Assembly (NCBI GenBank): GCA_024195265.1
Contig: JAJLRJ010000006.1
Location: forward strand, 19,228,851 to 19,292,850
Reading direction: 5' to 3'
Source of the DNA: Dendrophyllia cribrosa
Taxonomy: Eukaryota > Cnidaria > Anthozoa > Scleractinia > Dendrophylliidae
Length of the DNA stretch: 64,000 nt
The position numbers were made by a program, and so were the translations under genes. Below, piece after piece: positions 11,201-21,781 of the stretch. Below the pieces are notes generated by a model, which was given only the letters and a program-made list of their open reading frames with translations, made no database searches and was not told where the DNA came from. The first letter of the stretch is position 1. Every line of letters starts with the position of its first letter.

Positions 11201-14200
11201 GATGATGCCTAGTGATGCTGTATTATGCCTAGTGATGTTGGATGATGTCTAGTTACGTTAGATGATGCCTAGTGATGCTGCATGATGCCTAGTGATGTTG
11301 GATGATGTCTAGTTACGTTAGATGATGCCTAGTGATGCTGTATGATGTCTAGTGATGTTGGATGATGTCTAGTTACGTTAGATGATGCCTAGTGATGCTG
11401 TATGATGCCTAGTGATGTAGGATGATGTCTAGTTACGTTAGATGATGCCTAGTGATGCTGTATGATGCATAGTGATGTTGGATGATGTCTAGTTACGTTA
11501 GATGATGCCTAGTGATGCTGTATGATGTCTAGTGATGTTGGATGATGTCTAGTTACGTTAGATGATGCCTAGTGATGCTGTATGATGCCTAGTGATGTTG
11601 GATGATGTCTAGTTACGTTAGATGATGCCTAGTGATGCTGTATGATGCCTAGTGATATTGGATGATGTCTAGTTACGTTAGATGATGCCTAGTGATGCTG
11701 TATGATGCCTAGTGATGTTGGATGATGTCTAGTTACGTTAGATGATGCCTAGTGATGTTGTATGATGCATAGTGATGTTGGATGATGTCTAGTTACGTTA
11801 GATGATGCCTAGTGATGCTGTATTATGCTTAGTGATGTTGGATAATGTCTAGTGATGTTAGATGATGTCTAGTTACGTTAGATGATGCCTAGTGATGCTG
11901 TATGATGCCTAGTGATGTTGGATGATGTCTAGTTACGTTAGATGATGCCTAGTGATGCTGTATGATGCCTAGTGATGTTGGATGATGTCTAGTTACGTTA
12001 GATGAAGCCTAGTGATGCTGTATGATGCCTAGTGATGTTGGATGATGTCTAGTTACGTTAGATGATGCCTTAGTGATGCTGTATGATGCCTAGTAATGTT
12101 GGATGATGTCTAGTTACGTTAGATGATGCCTAGTGATGCTGTATGATGCCTAGTGATGTTGGATGATGTCTAGTTACGTTAGATGATGCCTAGTGATGCT
12201 GTATGATGCCTAGTGATGTTGGATGATGTCTAGTTACGTTAGATGATGCCTAGTGATGTTGGATAATGTCTAGTGATGTTAGATGATGTCTAGTTACGTT
12301 AGATGATGCCTAGTGATGCTGTATGATGCCTAGTGATGTTGGATGGTGTCTAGTTACGTTAGATGATGCCTAGTGATGCTGTATGATGCCTAGTGATGTT
12401 GGATGATGTCTAGTTACGTTAGATGATGCCTAGTGATGCTGTATGATGCCTAGTGATGTTGGATGATGTCTAGTTACGTTAGATGATGCCTAGTGATGTT
12501 GGATAATGTCTAGTGATGTTAGATGATGTCTAGTTACGTTAGATGATGCCTAGTGATGCTGTATGATGCCTAGTGATGTTGGATGGTGTCTAGTTACGTT
12601 AGATGATGCCTAGTGATGCTGTATGATGCCTAGTGATGTTGGATGATGTCTAGTTACGTTAGATGATGCCTAGTGATGCTGTATGATGCCTAGTGATGTT
12701 GGATGATGTCTAGTTACGTTAGATGATGCCTAGTGATGCTGTATGATGCCTAGTGATGTTGGATGATGTCTAGTTACGTTAGATGATGCCTAGTGATGCT
12801 GTATTATGCCTAGTGATGTTGGATAATGTCTAGTGATGTTAGATGATGTCTAGTTACGTTAGATGATGCCTAGTGATGCTGTATGATGCTTAGTGATGTT
12901 GGATGATGTCTAGTTACGTTAGATGATGCCTAGTGATGCTGTATGATGCCTAGTGATGTTGGATGATGTCTAGTTACGTTAGATGATGCCTAGTGATGCT
13001 GTATGATGCCTAGTGATGTTGGATGATGTCTAGTTACGTTAGATGATGCCTAGTGATGCTGTATGATGCCTAGTGATGTTGGATGATGTCTAGTTACGTT
13101 AGATGATGCCTAGTGATGCTGTATTATGCCTAATGATGTTGGATAATGTCTAGTGATGTTAGATGATGTCTAGTTACGTTAGATGATGCCTAGTGATGCT
13201 GTATGATGCTTAGTGATGTTGGATGATGTCTAGTTACGTTAGATGATGCCTAGTGATGCTGTATGATGCCTAGTGATGTTGGATGATGTCTAGTTACGTT
13301 AGATGATGCCTAGTGATGCTGTATGATGCCTAGTGATGTTGGATGATGTCTAGTTACGTTAGATGATGCCTAGTGATGCTGTATGATGCCTAGTGATGTT
13401 GGATGATGTCTAGTTACGTTAGATGATGCCTAGTGATGCTGTATGATGCCTAGTAATGTTGGATGATGTCTAGTTACGTTAGATGATGCCTAGTGATGCT
13501 GTATTATGCCTAGTGATGTTGGATAATGTCTAGTGATGTTAGATGATGTCTAGTTACGTTAGATGATGTCTAGTGATGCTGTATGATGCCTAGTGATGTT
13601 GGATGATGTCTAGTTACGTTAGATGATGCCTAGTGATGCTGTATGATGCCTAGTGATGTTGGATGATGTCTAGTTACGTTAGATGATGCCTAGTGATGCT
13701 GTATGATGCCTAGTGATGTTGGATGATGTCTAGTTACATTAGATGATGCCTAGTGATGCTGTATGATGCCTAGTGATGTTGGATGATGTCTAGTTACGTT
13801 AGATGATGCCTAGTGATGCTGTATTATGCCTAGTGATGTTGGATAATGTCTAGTGATGTTAGATGATGTCTAGTTACGTTAGATGATGCCTAGTGATGCT
13901 GTATGATGCTTAGTGATGTTGGATGATGTCTAGTTACGTTAGATGATGCCTAGTGATGCTGTATGATGACTAGTGATGTTGGATGATGTCTAGTTACGTT
14001 AGATGATGCCTAGTGATGCTGTATGATGCATAGTGATGTTGGATGATGTCTAGTTACGTTAGATGATGCCTAGTTACGTTAGATGATGCCTAGTGATGCT
14101 GTATGATGCATAGTGATGTTGGATGATGTCTAGTTACGTTAGATGATGCCTAGTGATGCTGTATTATGCCTAGTGATGTTGGATAATGTCTAGTTACGTT

Positions 14201-14360
14201 AGATGATGTCTAGTTACGTTAGATGATGCCTAGTGATGCTGTATGATGCCTAGTGATGCTGTATGATGTCTAGCGACATTGGATGACGAATAGTGATGTT
14301 AGATGATGTCTAGCGACATTGGGTGACGTACAGTGATGTTGGATGACGTGTAGTTATGAT
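8277..14360. repeat. 6-kb satellite: 20-bp subunits in 60/80-bp higher-order units
   Basis: About 300 copies of a 20-bp subunit, each with a central CTAG. The main higher-order unit is 60 bp, made of A (GATGATGTCTAGTTACGTTA), B (GATGATGCCTAGTGATGCTG) and C (TATGATGCCTAGTGATGTTG). A second 80-bp form carries a C variant starting TATTATG followed by an extra subunit D (GATAATGTCTAGTGATGTTA). One extra T near 12071 shifts the register. Edge units (8281-8420 and 14260-14360) are the most diverged, as expected for an array homogenised by unequal exchange. No coding potential. Confidence 0.98.
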
Positions 14361-14405
14361 TGGTGATGGTTTAAGTGAAGATATTGTAGCTGATTTTTCC
14401 TTTAG

Positions 14406-14574
14406 TGTACTGGAACACGAACTTACTACCCGCCAGACCGTCCGCCATTAACACGACCCAGGGTTTCTCCTCCACCTGGAAACGAGGCAGGAAACAACTC
14501 GTGCCAGTCTCCTACGCAGTGACAGTCAGGCGGGAAAATCTTGAAAAGTCTCCAGGAAGAAATTGGTCGTTTTT
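14406..14574 (+). pseudogene. Exon-like proline-rich segment with one internal stop
   Basis: A polypyrimidine tract and AG (14390-14405) precede an open frame reading YYPPDRPPLTRPRVSPPPGN. TGA lies at 14520-14522. The same frame then continues as SGGKILKSLQEEIGRFW to a good donor (G|GTACGT at about 14575). Splice-like ends and biased composition suggest a host exon or dead exon. The protein was not recognised. No neighbouring exon was identified; the satellite lies directly upstream. Confidence 0.3.
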
Positions 14575-15104
14575 GGTACGTATCTGTCAGTCTGTTATGG
14601 CTCCGTCAATTCCAGGCCCGCTCATCCCTCGGGCATTTGTCGGCGCATTATCGCGTTCAAAGAACGCAATCCTAATTTCGTGTTGGTTATCCTGTGGTTT
14701 ATGTGCAGTAAAATTTGAGATTTTTTGGTAGACGGTCTTCCAAATGGCCGCCCCTATTGGTTTTTTTCAGGGGCTCATTTCCGCCGGAAATTCCTTCGAA
14801 CGCGTCTCCATAATCTGTGATTACTGCTTGTATTATATTTATAATATAACTTTTCACTGGACATAACATCAAGTGGGATCATTTTGATATCTTAGCGTCG
14901 GGCAAAACTGATTTCCACTGTAAAATCAAAGAAACATTGTTTATACAAGAACTGAAGCCAGCTTTTAATGCAAACGTCAGTAGCGAGAAGCTGATGCTTT
15001 ATTAATAATAATTAGCTGTTTCTTTTTATAGATCAACTGTTAAGTTTTCTACTTAATCTCGGTCCCAGTCCCTTTTCAATACTATATAAGTATAGTTTTC
15101 AACA
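14575..15104. other. Intergenic, no gene recognised
   Basis: AT-rich DNA without recognised genes or clear repeat ends. Confidence 0.4.
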
Positions 15105-15860
15105 CTGTAACGGTCACTTTTGAAAATGTATGTAGTAGCATACGAAACGTCAAGTTTTATCAAAAACGAATAAGTTCGATATGTTTATCATCGCGGTTTG
15201 TGTTCTATTTCTCATCAAGCTACGATGGCCCAAGAACAAAAGTCTTTACGATAACGTTTCCTTCCCAGGGGTGGGGCATATGGTAAAACAGGTCAGCCCG
15301 CGCCCGGGGTTGGGGCGTTGTCAAAACAAAGTTATCTTTCGGATTTTGAAAGTCTTACATGCTTCGTTGTTTATTTTCAATTTCCTGATTGCCCCAAATA
15401 TAAAAACTGAGTTCATAAACGTCATTTGGGTACCAATGCAATTTTGAAGGCAAGGACCAACGTAACAAAACAGAAGCACCGGATCCAAATTGAGGATCTA
15501 ATCAGCTATAAATAATAGTAATAAACGACAAAAAGCAAGGCTGAATAATGGATGAAATGGAACGAAGAACCTCTAGGAATTAATAAAAAAGATGAAATGT
15601 AATACCTTTATTTCCGTTTATTTGTTTTTTCCGTTTTCTACTTCTATATGTTGCATGTTCTTCTTTTTTCATCTCTTTTGTAACGGTTTTTTAAGCTTTA
15701 TATCTTCAACGGTTACTTTTCCATTGTATTATATGTTATCATAGCATCATATTGCACGCTATACTCAAATTTAAATTGTAACGTCCTAGTTTACCCATAG
15801 TCATTATTTGTAATACCCTGAAGAAGAAAGGCCTTGCCTTTTGAAATATTGGATAAATTA
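15105..15860 (+). mobile_element. Penelope-like element remnant (LTR-like part)
   Basis: 15105-15218 matches 17029-17141 (CTGTAACGGTCACTTTTG through TTTGTGTTCTATTTCT). A second block (GAAGCACCGGATCC and AGCAAGGCTGA, about 15470-15545) matches 17215-17290. It ends in a hammerhead-like motif at 15818-15846. There is no coding part; assignment rests on kinship with the GIY-YIG-bearing copy at 17029-18581. Confidence 0.6.
15818..15846 (+). ncRNA. Hammerhead-ribozyme-like motif (a)
   Basis: CTGAAGA, then a helix AAAGGC/GCCTTT, then GAAA. This matches the CUGANGA...GAAA core of type I hammerheads known from Penelope-like LTRs. The cleavage site and outer helices were not verified. Confidence 0.4.
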
Positions 15861-16075
15861 CATTTTTATATTCCTTCACTGTCGAATCAGCCTTGCTTTT
15901 TTTCGTTTATTTGGGTACCACACTTTTCAAGTGAACCGGAGTCTGCCCCGCCAACACCTCCACCCCCACATGTGCAAAACATTTACATTGTTCATACCTG
16001 CGAACATTGTGTCTTTTGCCTCTGCGTAAAAACTGGCCTTATATATTTTCCTGAAAAACGGGCGTCGAGAAGCAG

Positions 16076-16183
16076 CAAACGAATTATAACCGGCTCTCCG
16101 CCAAATTTTATGGAATTTTACCGAAGGAAACGCGAGAAAATAAACCGTTTATTTGGCTTTTTTTAGTCATGCTGACGTAAGAT
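16076..16183. repeat. Left arm of a long-range inverted repeat (partner 18900-18995)
   Basis: GAATTATAACC, ATTTTATGGAATTTTAC, GGAAACGCGAGAAAATAA and TCATGCTGACGTAA recur in reverse order and orientation at 18900-18995. The pair encloses all the Penelope and TTAA elements between. Confidence 0.7.
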
Positions 16184-16227
16184 GTTACTAAGATGTTCGG
16201 CTTACTAAGACTGATCTTCAGGTTTAA

Positions 16228-16939
16228 GGTGGTATGTACCTAAAGACATGGAAAATTTTGCATTATGTTCAAGATTTCTTTAAATGCCAAGTTATTACAC
16301 ACATCAAGAGAAATTGTTTGACATGTGTTATGGGGTTTATGGTCTCCATGGCAACCATGCCACGCCCTAAACTCCAAGTTTTATTACCCAAACGCCTGCA
16401 GCAATAACCCTCCATTTATGCAATGTGTGGATCTGAAAATTTCAGAGTTTGTTTACCACACATAGATCTGTGCAATGAACTAAAACCATGTCAATCTACA
16501 ACAGTCTTCTTTCGTTTTACAAGGGTGCAAACTGACTAAAACATTTCTTGCCACACCCTATTAACATATTATTGGATAATTTTGTTGGAATTTGGAAAAT
16601 TATTCTGATGTTAGTTCATTGTATAGAGCAACCATTCACAAATGACTGTAGCAAAATTTATTGCTTTAGGTAAAATACTCTTTCAGAGAGAAGTGTTGAG
16701 CTGCAACGTGTTTAGTCAAATTCCAACATTTGAGAAAAATGGACTTAAAGTTAAAACAATCGATTCTAGATCAATTATGGGCGCGGGAGCATTCATTTAG
16801 CACGTTTTATGAGCATTTAACTAATGTAAACAATAGTTGCTAGGGACGTTGCTACGGGAAAATTATATACCCAATTTTGCCATTTTTAAAAAAACGAACG
16901 TTGCAATCTAGACATCGTATTTTAGGGGTAAATACCACC
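16228..16939. mobile_element. TTAA-flanked MITE (TIR GGTGGTATGTACC)
   Basis: A 712-bp non-coding segment bounded by GGTGGTATGTACCTAAA and TTTAGGGGTAAATACCACC, with TTAA at 16224-16227 and 16940-16943. TTAA duplications are the hallmark of piggyBac-type transposition. No transposase is present. Confidence 0.8.
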
Positions 16940-17336
16940 TTAAGATGTTAGGGACGGACCGTTTAATTTTTGTGGTGGGGGGGGGGGGGGGGGGGGGGGT
17001 TGGGCAATTACCAAAAAAAAAAAAATTCCTGTAACGGTCACTTTTGAAAATGTATGTAGTAGCATACGAAACGTCAAGTTTTATCAAAAATGAATAAGTT
17101 CAATATGTTTATCACTGCGGTTTGTGTTCTATTTCTTATCTTGCAGAATAAATTTAAGAGAAAAAAAATCGTGCACAAGAAACTGTAATTTGCAACGGAC
17201 CACCGTAACGAAATAGAAGCACCGGATCCTGTGGTAAAGGATCTAATCAGCTATAAAATAATGAAACGATTTAATAAAAAGGCAAGGCTGATAAACGGTA
17301 CCGAAACGACTATATTTGTACTGAAAATATCCAATA

Positions 17337-17365
17337 TTTCGAAAGGCACAGCCTTTCTACTTCAG
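17337..17365 (-). ncRNA. Hammerhead-like motif (b), core altered
   Basis: Inverted copy of motif (c), but the core reads CTGAAGT instead of CTGAAGA, so the last core A is lost. Stem II and GAAA are kept. Probably inactive. Confidence 0.3.
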
Positions 17366-17640
17366 GGTCTTACAGATAATGACTCGTAAGGCAAAAATAC
17401 GTTACAATTTTAAATTTGAAAGGGGGCGGGTGATAAAATATGATACTACATGTATAACAACATAAACTATAGTGACAAAGTAAATGTAAATAACCGTATA
17501 AAATAACAAAGCAATACTGAGAAATAACTAGGAAAACATGCGACATGACACCACAGTAAATATAAGTAATGGAAACTTAGAAGAGATGTCATGTTTCATC
17601 TCTTCTATTTAAACCTAAAGGTTCTAGTGTCTGAGCGAAG

Positions 17641-18261
17641 AGCTGGATTATAGGTGCGCTATATCATCCATTATTCACAAGCACCTTAACAACTTGTCTT
17701 CATCTCCCCGCTGTACTAAGTAACGTTTTCAAAGCTCCACCCATTGTTGCTTTTCGACGAACTAACAATCTTAGTAATTTATTAGTAAGCTCCAAACTAC
17801 GTAATCCTTCACAAAATAACCAACCTTGCGGTTCTTTTCAATGTTACAGCAACTGTTTGACATGCAACTACATAACTGATGGACTTATCAATTATACATT
17901 TCATTCTACCGGTGAAACAAGACGTATTAATCATTACATCGACTGCAACTCCAAAAACGTCGTTTACATGGTACAATGCAATCGTTGTCACAAACAATAC
18001 ATAGGAGAAACCAAACGACGACTTAAAGACCGCTTCAACGAACATCGTAAACCAGTTGACAAACAAACCAACATCTCTAAACCTACTGCAGTCTCAGAAC
18101 ATTTTCTTTCTAACGACCATACCACTTCTGATATGCAACTAATTCCTCTTGAACTCGTCAAAACTAATCGTGACGGTGTACGTAAAGCAAGAGAAGCATA
18201 TCTTATTGAAAGAGGTCAGACACTAGAACCTTTAGGTTTAAATAGAAGAGATGAAACATGA
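17641..18261 (+). pseudogene. GIY-YIG endonuclease domain of a Penelope-like element (3' coding fragment)
   Basis: An open frame of about 206 codons begins in element sequence (KAPPIVAFRRTNNLSNLL) with no obvious own start; the first Met is at 17857. A Cys-rich stretch (CGSFQCYSNCLTC) comes next. The GIY-YIG nuclease core follows: VVYMVQCNRCHKQYIGETKR, then LKDRFNEHR and a downstream AVSEHF region. In Penelope-like retroelements this C-terminal endonuclease nicks target DNA for reverse transcription. The N-terminal RT is missing. The last ~15 codons lie inside the right inverted arm, and the left arm carries the same codons in reverse. Confidence 0.8.
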
Positions 18262-18481
18262 CATCTCTTCTAAGTTTCCATTACTTATATATATTTACTG
18301 TGGTGTCATGTCGCATGTTTTTCTTATTTCTATTGCTTTGTTATTTTATACGGTTATTTACATTTACTTTGTCATTATAGTTTATGTTGTTATACATGTA
18401 GTATCATATTTTATCACCCGCCCCCTTTCAAATTTAAAATTGTAACGTTTTTTTGCCTTACGAGTCATTATCTGTAAGACC

Positions 18482-18510
18482 CTGAAGAAGAAAGGCTGTG
18501 CCTTTCGAAA
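18482..18510 (+). ncRNA. Hammerhead-ribozyme-like motif (c)
   Basis: CTGAAGA (18482-18488), helix AAAGGC/GCCTTT with a 3-nt loop, then GAAA (18507-18510). The core is intact and lies in the right Penelope arm. Confidence 0.45.
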
Positions 18511-18743
18511 TATTGGATATTTTACAAATATAGTCGTTTCCGTATCGTTTATCAGCCTTGCTTTTTTATCAAATCGTTGCACAAGAAAGCACGTGAAAAA
18601 AATTCAAGCATTAAAGTAAAAAAAATTCTTGCAAATAGTGATGCTGAAAAAAAAATTCATACTCAGATGAAAGTGCCCAAACCCGCCGCCGCCCCCCCCC
18701 CACAAAAATGAAATGGTCCGTCCCTTACAGTAACATCTGAAAC

Positions 18744-18772
18744 CTGAAGAAGGCTGGTCTGGCTAGCCGAAA
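18744..18772 (+). ncRNA. Hammerhead-ribozyme-like motif (d)
   Basis: CTGAAGA, stem GGCT/AGCC, then GAAA and TATTG. The stem II sequence is unrelated to motif (c) while the core is kept, as expected for a conserved fold in a different LTR family. Confidence 0.4.
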
Positions 18773-18899
18773 TATTGTTTCAAATATATTTACTCGTTAT
18801 ATCACCTTTGTAGTAGTCCTTGGACTTCTCGTTTATATTTATAATATTCGCCGATAACTTTAACAAATAGAATGTAACTGAATCTTCGGATTTTTGTAT

Positions 18900-18995
18900 T
18901 ACGTCAGCATGACCAAAAACAAACAAACAAGCAGTTATTTTCTCGCGTTTCCGTCAGTAAAATTCCATAAAATTGGGTGGAGAGGTTATAACTTC
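18900..18995. repeat. Right arm of the inverted repeat with 16076-16183
   Basis: Reverse complement of the left arm, from TTACGTCAGCATGA to GGTTATAAC, with scattered differences. Confidence 0.7.
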
Positions 18996-19114
18996 GTGTT
19001 TTTGTATAGTAAGTATCATGAGAATTTGACGAAAATGACAGAACAGATGTCAAAAACGAGATTTTTCCTATCCCGATCGCATATATATATTGGTCGGGAT
19101 TCGGGATTTTCAAG

Positions 19115-20012
19115 CAAAATAGTAAGTAAGTAAAGTCTTTATTTAAAGAGGGTTGCACTAAATAGCAAAGCTAATAAACTTGTGGCCCTCTATAAAACTA
19201 CTCTAATTTACAAAACTATAAACATTTACGAATTTAGATATAATTGATAAAAATAGCACTAAAAAGTTCGAACTTGAATAGACAATAAAACTTAAACTAA
19301 TTACTTTACATTCTAAGAATAAGAAATCTAAAAACTAACATTTAAACAATAAAATGATCGAGAAGCTGTTGCTGATTAAAAAGTTCATTCCACATTGCCT
19401 GCTTAAAAGAATATTATTTGTCCCTTTGTCTCAAAGGAAGAGATAAAGCATTCCATAATTGACAACAGGTGGTGGTAAACGTTTTTCCTCCTTCAGTCTG
19501 ACGTTTAAAGCGAGGACATCTTAAGCTATAATTTGAGTATCTGGTTCGTCTAGTGTGGAAATTACTACTGATTTAACTTAAGTAGCTCATTTAGATACGA
19601 GGGCACTTCACCCCGTATTCGTTTATAAGCTATGATGCATTTAGCTATTTTAGCGTCTTCATAAAACGGCAATCATTTCAGGCGATTAAATAATGGAACT
19701 GATGGTTCCTGAGGGTGTGCATCTAAGATCATCATTCTTGCTGCTCGCTTTTGGAGTTTAAGAACTCTTCCTAGGCTTTCTTTATCACAACAACCGGTCC
19801 AAATAACACTTACGTAGTTTATAACTGGTCTTATCATAGCATTATAAAAGAGTAGCCTCTGTTTAAGTGGTAGGTAGTTCTTAATTTTTCGTAACACGCC
19901 AATGGACCCAATGCGCTGGGAAACTTTTTTTTATAAAGATTGTCCACATGTTGAGAAAAAGTTAGTTCTTCGTCAATCTCGAGACCTAACAGTTTAACAT
20001 TTTTAAGATTAA
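19115..20012 (-). pseudogene. 3' end of a CR1/L2-like LINE
   Basis: Minus-strand translation gives the C-terminal RT region: NVKLLGLEIDEELTFSQHV near 20000, then LRKIKNYLPLKQRLLFYNAM (19673-19897), IRPVINYVSVIWTGCCDKE and LKLQKRAARMMILDA. It continues after a stop as LPFYEDAKIAKCIIAYKRIR and further degenerate sequence. Several stops and frame changes interrupt it. The copy is 5'-truncated, as usual for LINEs. Its 3' end is near 19120 (CTTTATTTAAAGAG). Confidence 0.8.
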
Positions 20013-20044
20013 ATAGCGAACTGCCGGGGACAATCCCGGCGAAA

Positions 20045-20540
20045 TCGGTTTGACAGTCTGTGAAAGGGTAGGGATTTCACGAGTTAAAGAAAATGAAAGG
20101 GTAGGGATTTCACGAAATATAAAAAAGGGTAGGGAAAACACGAGTTGGAGTATAAAAAAAGGGTAGGGAAAACTGCCATTTAAGTATTATAAAGGACAAA
20201 ACAAAAGAAGTAAAAAAGGGGAAAAATACAAACAGCTGTCCATGGCTGCCACTGCCAGGGTGATGTGGCTGTGCGCATGCGTAAGGTACTGGCCAGACCG
20301 CGGGGTTTGTGTTTGAGTGTGTCACTTGCTTTTTTCGTGTTTTATACTGAAAAGGGCCTTTCAAAATATATCAAACAGACGCACGGATGAAAGGGGTACC
20401 ATTTTCAATGAAAGGTATATTAAAGAGGTACCATTTTCAATGAAAGGTATATTAAAGAGGTACCATTTTCAATGAAAGGTATATAAAAGAAGCACCTTTT
20501 CTGTCAAAAAACGGTATATGAAAGGGTAAGGGTTTAGACC
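20045..20540. repeat. Short degenerate tandem repeats
   Basis: AAAGGGTAGGGATTTCACGA-type units (20065-20175) precede three near-perfect copies of a ~36-bp unit with GGTACCATTTTCAATGAAAG (20394-20483). Non-coding; the function is unknown. Confidence 0.7.
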
Positions 20541-20756
20541 TTGGGGCGGAGCATCCCCGTACAAAACTTTGTTGAGTACCCGCCCAGGGGTAAACGATAA
20601 AAAAAGCATTTGCTTGGGCAGTTTTAATTTAAGACTGAAGCCAATATTTCAACAGAAATGGTTGTAAAACACTGTTTCATCATTGCTTTCTACATTTTGA
20701 TAGGTTTTAGTGAACTGGAAGTAAAAAGGAATGTGAAAATTCAACACTGTCATAAA

Positions 20757-20770
20757 CAATGACGTCATTG
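20757..20770. promoter_or_regulatory. Palindromic CRE (TGACGTCA) upstream of PPM1A
   Basis: CAATGACGTCATTG is a perfect 14-bp palindrome containing the full CREB/ATF site. It lies about 170 bp upstream of the phosphatase ATG. Position and symmetry make it a candidate promoter element, but the transcription start is not known. Confidence 0.4.
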
Positions 20771-20935
20771 TTAAAAGAGCTGGGAATACCGCGATTTATG
20801 TATCCGAGGTAGCCTAGGCCTAGTTAACTACAAAAATCTGTTGCAACTGCATGAAGCATTTTCCGAGAAATTTGTATTTTTAACTTCTGAAAGCGATTTT
20901 ATGTGGTAAATGTGGCTGAATGTCCATTATTTTGA

Positions 20936-21781
20936 ATGGGTGCATTTCTAGAAAAGCCAAAGACTGAAAAACACACAAAGTCTGCGTCGGGAAATGGACT
21001 TCGCTATGGAGTGGCGTCCATGCAAGGCTGGCGTATTGAAATGGAAGATGCACACACGGATATCACTGCGTTGAATCAGGAGCTTCAAGAATGGTCATTT
21101 TTCGGCATTTTTGACGGACATGCAGGCTCTTATGCGAGTCTGTATTGTGCAGAGAATCTCTTAGGATGCGTTTTATCTAGTGATGATTTTAAAGCAGCCC
21201 TAAAAAACGGGCCATCTTCGCCCGATTTGGAGCAGCTTCAAAATGGAATCAAGATGGGCTTTTTTGAGCTGGACAAAACGATGCGAGAACGCCCAACCTG
21301 GTCAAACGGAGACGACAAAAGTGGTACCACAGCCGTCACAACTATGATTACCCCTAAGCAATTTATCTTTGCAAACTGTGGGGACTCTAGGGCCATTTTA
21401 TGTAGCGATAATAAGGTGACTTTCCACACAGTGGATCACAAACCCTCTAATCCTGACGAGAAAACTCGCATCGAAAAGGCTGGAGGTAGTGTTATGATTC
21501 AAAGGGTTAACGGTTCTTTGGCGGTTTCTAGGGCTTTGGGAGATTTCGAGTACAAGATGGACTTTTCTATAGATGCATCTGAACAACTCGTTTCACCTGA
21601 ACCGGAGATTTCTGTGATTTCAAGAAATGATGATGTGGATGAGTTTATTGTTATCGGCTGCGATGGTATCTGGGATGTGATGACCAACGAAGAAGTGGCA
21701 AGCTACATTCGGTCACGAATGCTACTTTCTGATGATTTAGAACTGATTTGCAGCGACCTTCTCGATACCTGTTTAGCAAAG
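20936..21781 (+). CDS. PPM1A: PPM1A exon 1 (codons 1-282)
   Basis: Holds nearly the whole catalytic domain in one exon, as in vertebrate PPM1A/B genes. It ends CLAK at AAG|GTAAGC in phase 0. The initiator ATG aligns with the family start. Any 5' UTR exon upstream was not identified. Confidence 0.95.

Larger units (their letters stand above)
17029..18581 (+). mobile_element. Penelope-like element fragment with inverted LTR-like arms
   Basis: Arms of ~370 bp (17263-17634 and 18214-18581) are inverted copies flanking a GIY-YIG coding fragment. Inverted or partial terminal repeats are typical of Penelope-like elements. Each arm carries a hammerhead-like core. The reverse transcriptase domain is absent, so this is a truncated copy. 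Confidence 0.75.
16950..18725. mobile_element. Inverted-repeat element enclosing Penelope DNA, with long G/C runs
   Basis: AGGGACGGACC at 16950-16960 mirrors GGTCCGTCCCT at 18715-18725. Next inside both ends comes TTTTTGTGG plus a G run (23 G at 16977-16999; a C run near 18691-18701 on the right). The 1776-bp span contains the 17029-18581 Penelope copy. It may be a DNA transposon that captured a retroelement, or one that was later invaded. Confidence 0.6.

Noticed and set aside
8277..14360. Resemblance to a CRISPR array (regular short repeats)
   Set aside because: There are no unique spacers; every subunit is a variant of one 20-bp sequence, and the context is animal DNA with no cas genes.
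14405..14731. 108-codon ORF starting MYWNTNLLP
   Set aside because: Frame shifted relative to the more protein-like proline-rich reading of the same bases; its downstream half has no coding character.
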